Source: an uncultured Clostridia bacterium
GTDB taxonomy: Bacteria > Bacillota > Clostridia > Oscillospirales > CAG-272
Length of the DNA: 7,772 nucleotides
Direction of reading: 5' to 3'
Assembly (NCBI GenBank): GCA_946055715.1
Contig: CAMGGT010000033.1
Location: 1 to 7,772, forward strand
Part shown: positions 5,870 through 7,772 of the stretch, one piece after another
How positions within the stretch are numbered: position 1 is the first letter of the stretch
How the letters are laid out: every line of letters begins with the position of its first letter
Translations under genes and position numbers: made by a program
Notes under the pieces: generated by a model
Seen by the model: the letters and a program-made list of their open reading frames with translations, nothing else
What the model was told of the DNA's origin: nothing
Databases searched by the model: none

Positions 5870-6616
5870 ATGAACGGTATGTCATGGTCGCAGCGGTTCG
5901 AGCTGTTTTTTTCCTACCTCAAAGAGCCCGTCTGGCAACAGCGGTTGCTTTCGGGGCTGTGGGTCACCGTCCGCATTGCGGTGCTGGGGCTATTGATCGG
6001 CATTGTCATCGGCACCCTGATCGCCGCCGTAAAGGTCGCCCCCAAATACAAGCGCCTGCTGCGCGTGCTGGAAAAGGTCTGTGACGTCTATGTGGCCATA
6101 TTCCGCGGCACCCCCATGGTGGTGCAGTTGCTGATCGGCTACTATGTGCTGTTGCCCCTGCTGGGCATACGCACCCAGGCGGTCAATGTGGGCGTGGCGG
6201 TGTTCGGGCTCAACAGCGGCGCCTATGTGTCCGAGATCATGCGCGGCGGGCTTCGCTCAGTGGATGAAGGGCAGATGGAGGCCGGCCGTGCGCTGGGCAT
6301 GGGCTATCCCATCACCATGCTCAAGATCATCGTGCCGCAGGCCGTCAAGAACATTGTGCCCACGCTGGGCAACGAGTTCATCACCCTCATCAAAGAGACA
6401 TCGGTGCTGAGCTTTATCGCCATATCCGACATGTACACCATCTTCCAGAAGATCGTCTCCAACTCCTACGAGCCCATCGTTCCGTATCTCTCCATGGCGC
6501 TGGTATACATCCTTCTGGTGCTGATCATCACCTGGCTGATCCGCCTGACCGAAAAACTGCTGGCCAGAAGCGACCGCACCCGCACGGTCGGTAAAAAAGC
6601 AAAGGAGGCGGCATAA
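5870..6616 (+). CDS. amino acid ABC transporter permease (HisM/GlnP type)
   Basis: This integral membrane protein would form the import channel as a homodimer, since only one permease gene is present. At 248 residues it is slightly above the usual 215-240, with a soluble N-terminal 25 residues. Hydrophobic segments lie at about 31-54, 83-100, 105-122, 176-193 and 205-226. Family motifs are FRGTPMVVQ (78-86), GAYVSEIMRGGLRSV (117-131), the ATPase-coupling EAA loop beginning EAGRALGMGYP at 137 and running to about 158 (ending IIVPQA), and LIKETSVLS (173-181). AAAGG lies 8 bases before the ATG; an out-of-frame ATG at 5863 is ignored. The stop abuts the ATPase start (TAAATG), so the two are translated from one message. 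The 363-base gap with a terminator before it is unusual for such an operon. Confidence 0.93.
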   Translation: MNGMSWSQRFELFFSYLKEPVWQQRLLSGLWVTVRIAVLGLLIGIVIGTLIAAVKVAPKYKRLLRVLEKVCDVYVAIFRGTPMVVQLLIGYYVLLPLLGIRTQAVNVGVAVFGLNSGAYVSEIMRGGLRSVDEGQMEAGRALGMGYPITMLKIIVPQAVKNIVPTLGNEFITLIKETSVLSFIAISDMYTIFQKIVSNSYEPIVPYLSMALVYILLVLIITWLIRLTEKLLARSDRTRTVGKKAKEAA

Positions 6617-7477
6617 ATGCAGACCCAAACCACCGAAAATCAAGAGAACGTGCTCATCCATGTGGAACACCTGGCCAAGAAGTTCGGCGACCTGGAAGTG
6701 TTGCGCGACATCTCCATCGACATCTGCGAGGGCGAGAAGATCGCCGTCATCGGCCCTTCCGGCTCGGGCAAAAGCACCTTCCTGCGGTGCCTCAACTGCA
6801 TGGAAGACCCCAGCGGCGGCGTCATTCTGTTTGACGGCGAGAACCTCGCCGACATGAAGGTAGACATCAACCGCCACCGCGAGCATATCGGCATGGTGTT
6901 TCAGCAGTTTAACCTCTTTGCCAACAAGACCGTTTTGCAGAACATCACGCTGGCCCCCGTCTATCTGCAGACCAAACGCCGCCGCAAAATTCTGCTCTCA
7001 AACGCCTTTGTGCGGTTTTTTAACCTCTTTCGCAAAGTCAAAAAGCCCGCCGCAGACCCCGGCCCCACCGCAAAGGAGATCCGGCAGGCGGCCGAAAAGG
7101 AGGCAATGGAGCTGCTCGGGCGTATCGGCCTGCAAGAAAAAGCAAATGCCTATCCCTCCACCCTGTCCGGCGGGCAAAAACAGCGCATTGCCATCGTGCG
7201 CGCGCTGGCCATGCACCCCAAAGTGATGCTCTTCGACGAGCCGACCTCCGCCCTCGACCCCGAAATGGTGGGCGAAGTGCTGGACCTCATCCACCGCGTG
7301 GCCGACGAGGGCATGACCATGGTCATCGTCACCCACGAGATGGGCTTTGCCCGCGAGGTGGCCTCCCGCGTGCTGTTTATGTGCGACGGCGTCATCGCCG
7401 AAGAGGGCGCCCCCGCCGAACTGTTTGAGCATCCGCAGAACCCCCGCACCCGCCAGTTCCTTGACGCGGTGCTGTAA
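6617..7477 (+). CDS. amino acid ABC transporter ATPase (GlnQ/HisP type) with insert
   Basis: This cytoplasmic ATPase would power the importer as a dimer docked on the permease EAA loops. Motifs: Walker [10 protein letters not shown] (46-54), Q-loop MVFQQFNLF with Q96, signature LSGGQKQR (183-190), Walker [13 protein letters not shown] (203-214) with catalytic E208, and switch H240 in VTHEMGFA. At 286 residues it is about 40 longer than the usual 240-250. The extra length is mostly one insert, about residues 119-152, between TLAPVYLQ and the helix [12 protein letters not shown]. It is basic at both ends with a hydrophobic middle ([10 protein letters not shown]). It lies in the helical subdomain, near where the ATPase meets the permease. 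AAAGGAGG (6601-6608) sits inside the end of the permease gene, 8 bases before the ATG. All catalytic motifs are intact. Confidence 0.95.
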   Translation: MQTQTTENQENVLIHVEHLAKKFGDLEVLRDISIDICEGEKIAVIGPSGSGKSTFLRCLNCMEDPSGGVILFDGENLADMKVDINRHREHIGMVFQQFNLFANKTVLQNITLAPVYLQTKRRRKILLSNAFVRFFNLFRKVKKPAADPGPTAKEIRQAAEKEAMELLGRIGLQEKANAYPSTLSGGQKQRIAIVRALAMHPKVMLFDEPTSALDPEMVGEVLDLIHRVADEGMTMVIVTHEMGFAREVASRVLFMCDGVIAEEGAPAELFEHPQNPRTRQFLDAVL

Positions 7478-7480
7478 CCG

Positions 7481-7524
7481 TAGGGGCGGCTGCAAGTGTG
7501 TTTCTGCACTTGCGGCCGCCCCTA
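7481..7524 (+). terminator. strong hairpin ending the transporter operon
   Basis: An 18-bp stem (7481-7498 with 7507-7524) with one G-U pair and an 8-base loop starts 3 bases after the ATPase stop. The following sequence, TTACCATATCTTTT, is only weakly U-rich, so termination may be incomplete, or the hairpin may mainly block 3' exonucleases. Its perfect GGGGCGGC/GCCGCCCC base is also the kind of palindrome that can be dispersed in a genome. Confidence 0.6.
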
Positions 7525-7547
7525 TTACCATATCTTTTAAACCTTGT

Positions 7548-7576
7548 GAACACATGCATTGTTGAACAGATGCATT
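7548..7576. repeat. short direct repeat GAACAsATGCATT
   Basis: GAACACATGCATT (7548-7560) and GAACAGATGCATT (7564-7576) differ at one position and lie 16 bases apart start to start. Each contains the palindrome ATGCAT. Function unknown; it could be a tandem protein-binding site or a duplication footprint. Confidence 0.5.
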
Positions 7577-7772
7577 TCGGAAGGGCGGGACGCGTCGTGA
7601 TTTGTATTTATGCTATTATTATGTGGTGTGGTGGAGGGGCTGTTGCATTAAGAACCCTTTCATTTCCTTACTATTTTGCCACTTTCTCTGTCGTTTACAG
7701 TTGCCAAAGAATGTTCTCCTCATCCACCGCTTTGCGGTCCCCCGTGGTGCAACCGCGCCCTGCGGCGGGTTG
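7577..7772. other. no gene recognised; small hairpins near the window end
   Basis: I see no convincing reading frame, ribosome binding site or promoter here. ACCGC/GCGGT (7726-7730 with 7734-7738) forms a tight hairpin, and CAACC (7750-7754) pairs with GGTTG (7768-7772) around further short GC pairs. The cluster could be the edge of a structured RNA or a dispersed repeat continuing beyond the window. Confidence 0.35.

Noticed and set aside
7726..7772. CRISPR array or tRNA at the right edge
   Set aside because: There are no regularly spaced repeats and no cloverleaf; only two short hairpins are visible.

Overview
The window is GC-rich, with strong AAGGAGG-type Shine-Dalgarno sites and near-consensus SigA-type promoters. 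Together with a luxS-mtnN operon, an Amidase_6-type protein and palindromes next to genes, this suggests a Gram-positive Clostridia of the Oscillospiraceae/Ruminococcaceae type. That assignment is an inference from composition and gene style, not from a marker gene.

Left part (1-1258, minus strand): a two-gene operon, luxS then mtnN, only 6 bases apart. MtnN splits S-adenosylhomocysteine into adenine and S-ribosylhomocysteine, and LuxS turns the latter into homocysteine and DPD, the AI-2 precursor. Together they form the detoxification/recycling arm of the activated methyl cycle. A long near-perfect inverted repeat lies at the operon's 3' end.

Middle (1369-4190): a plus-strand Amidase_6-like cysteine hydrolase with a roughly 100-residue Pro/Thr/Ala tail built partly from 24-bp tandem repeats. 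It converges on a minus-strand ABC-F family ribosome-associated ATPase with two ATPase domains and a C-terminal coiled coil. The ABC-F gene has a clear promoter and a leader of about 130 nt with a hairpin against its ribosome binding site.

Right part (4559-7524, plus strand): a complete polar amino acid ABC importer in the order binding lipoprotein, permease, ATPase. The lipoprotein gene is driven by a perfect TTGACA-N17-TATAAT promoter. One strong and one weaker ARG-box-like operator flank and overlap it, 31 bp centre to centre, which suggests control by an ArgR/AhrC-type repressor and uptake of arginine or a related amino acid. An intrinsic terminator splits the lipoprotein gene from the permease-ATPase pair, which may keep binding protein in excess. 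The ATPase carries an unusual basic insert of about 34 residues. A strong hairpin ends the operon.

The last 250 bases hold no recognisable gene, only a short direct repeat and small hairpins. I see no new multi-gene system here. The most useful new observations are the predicted ArgR control of the importer, the split operon, the ATPase insert and the ABC-F leader.
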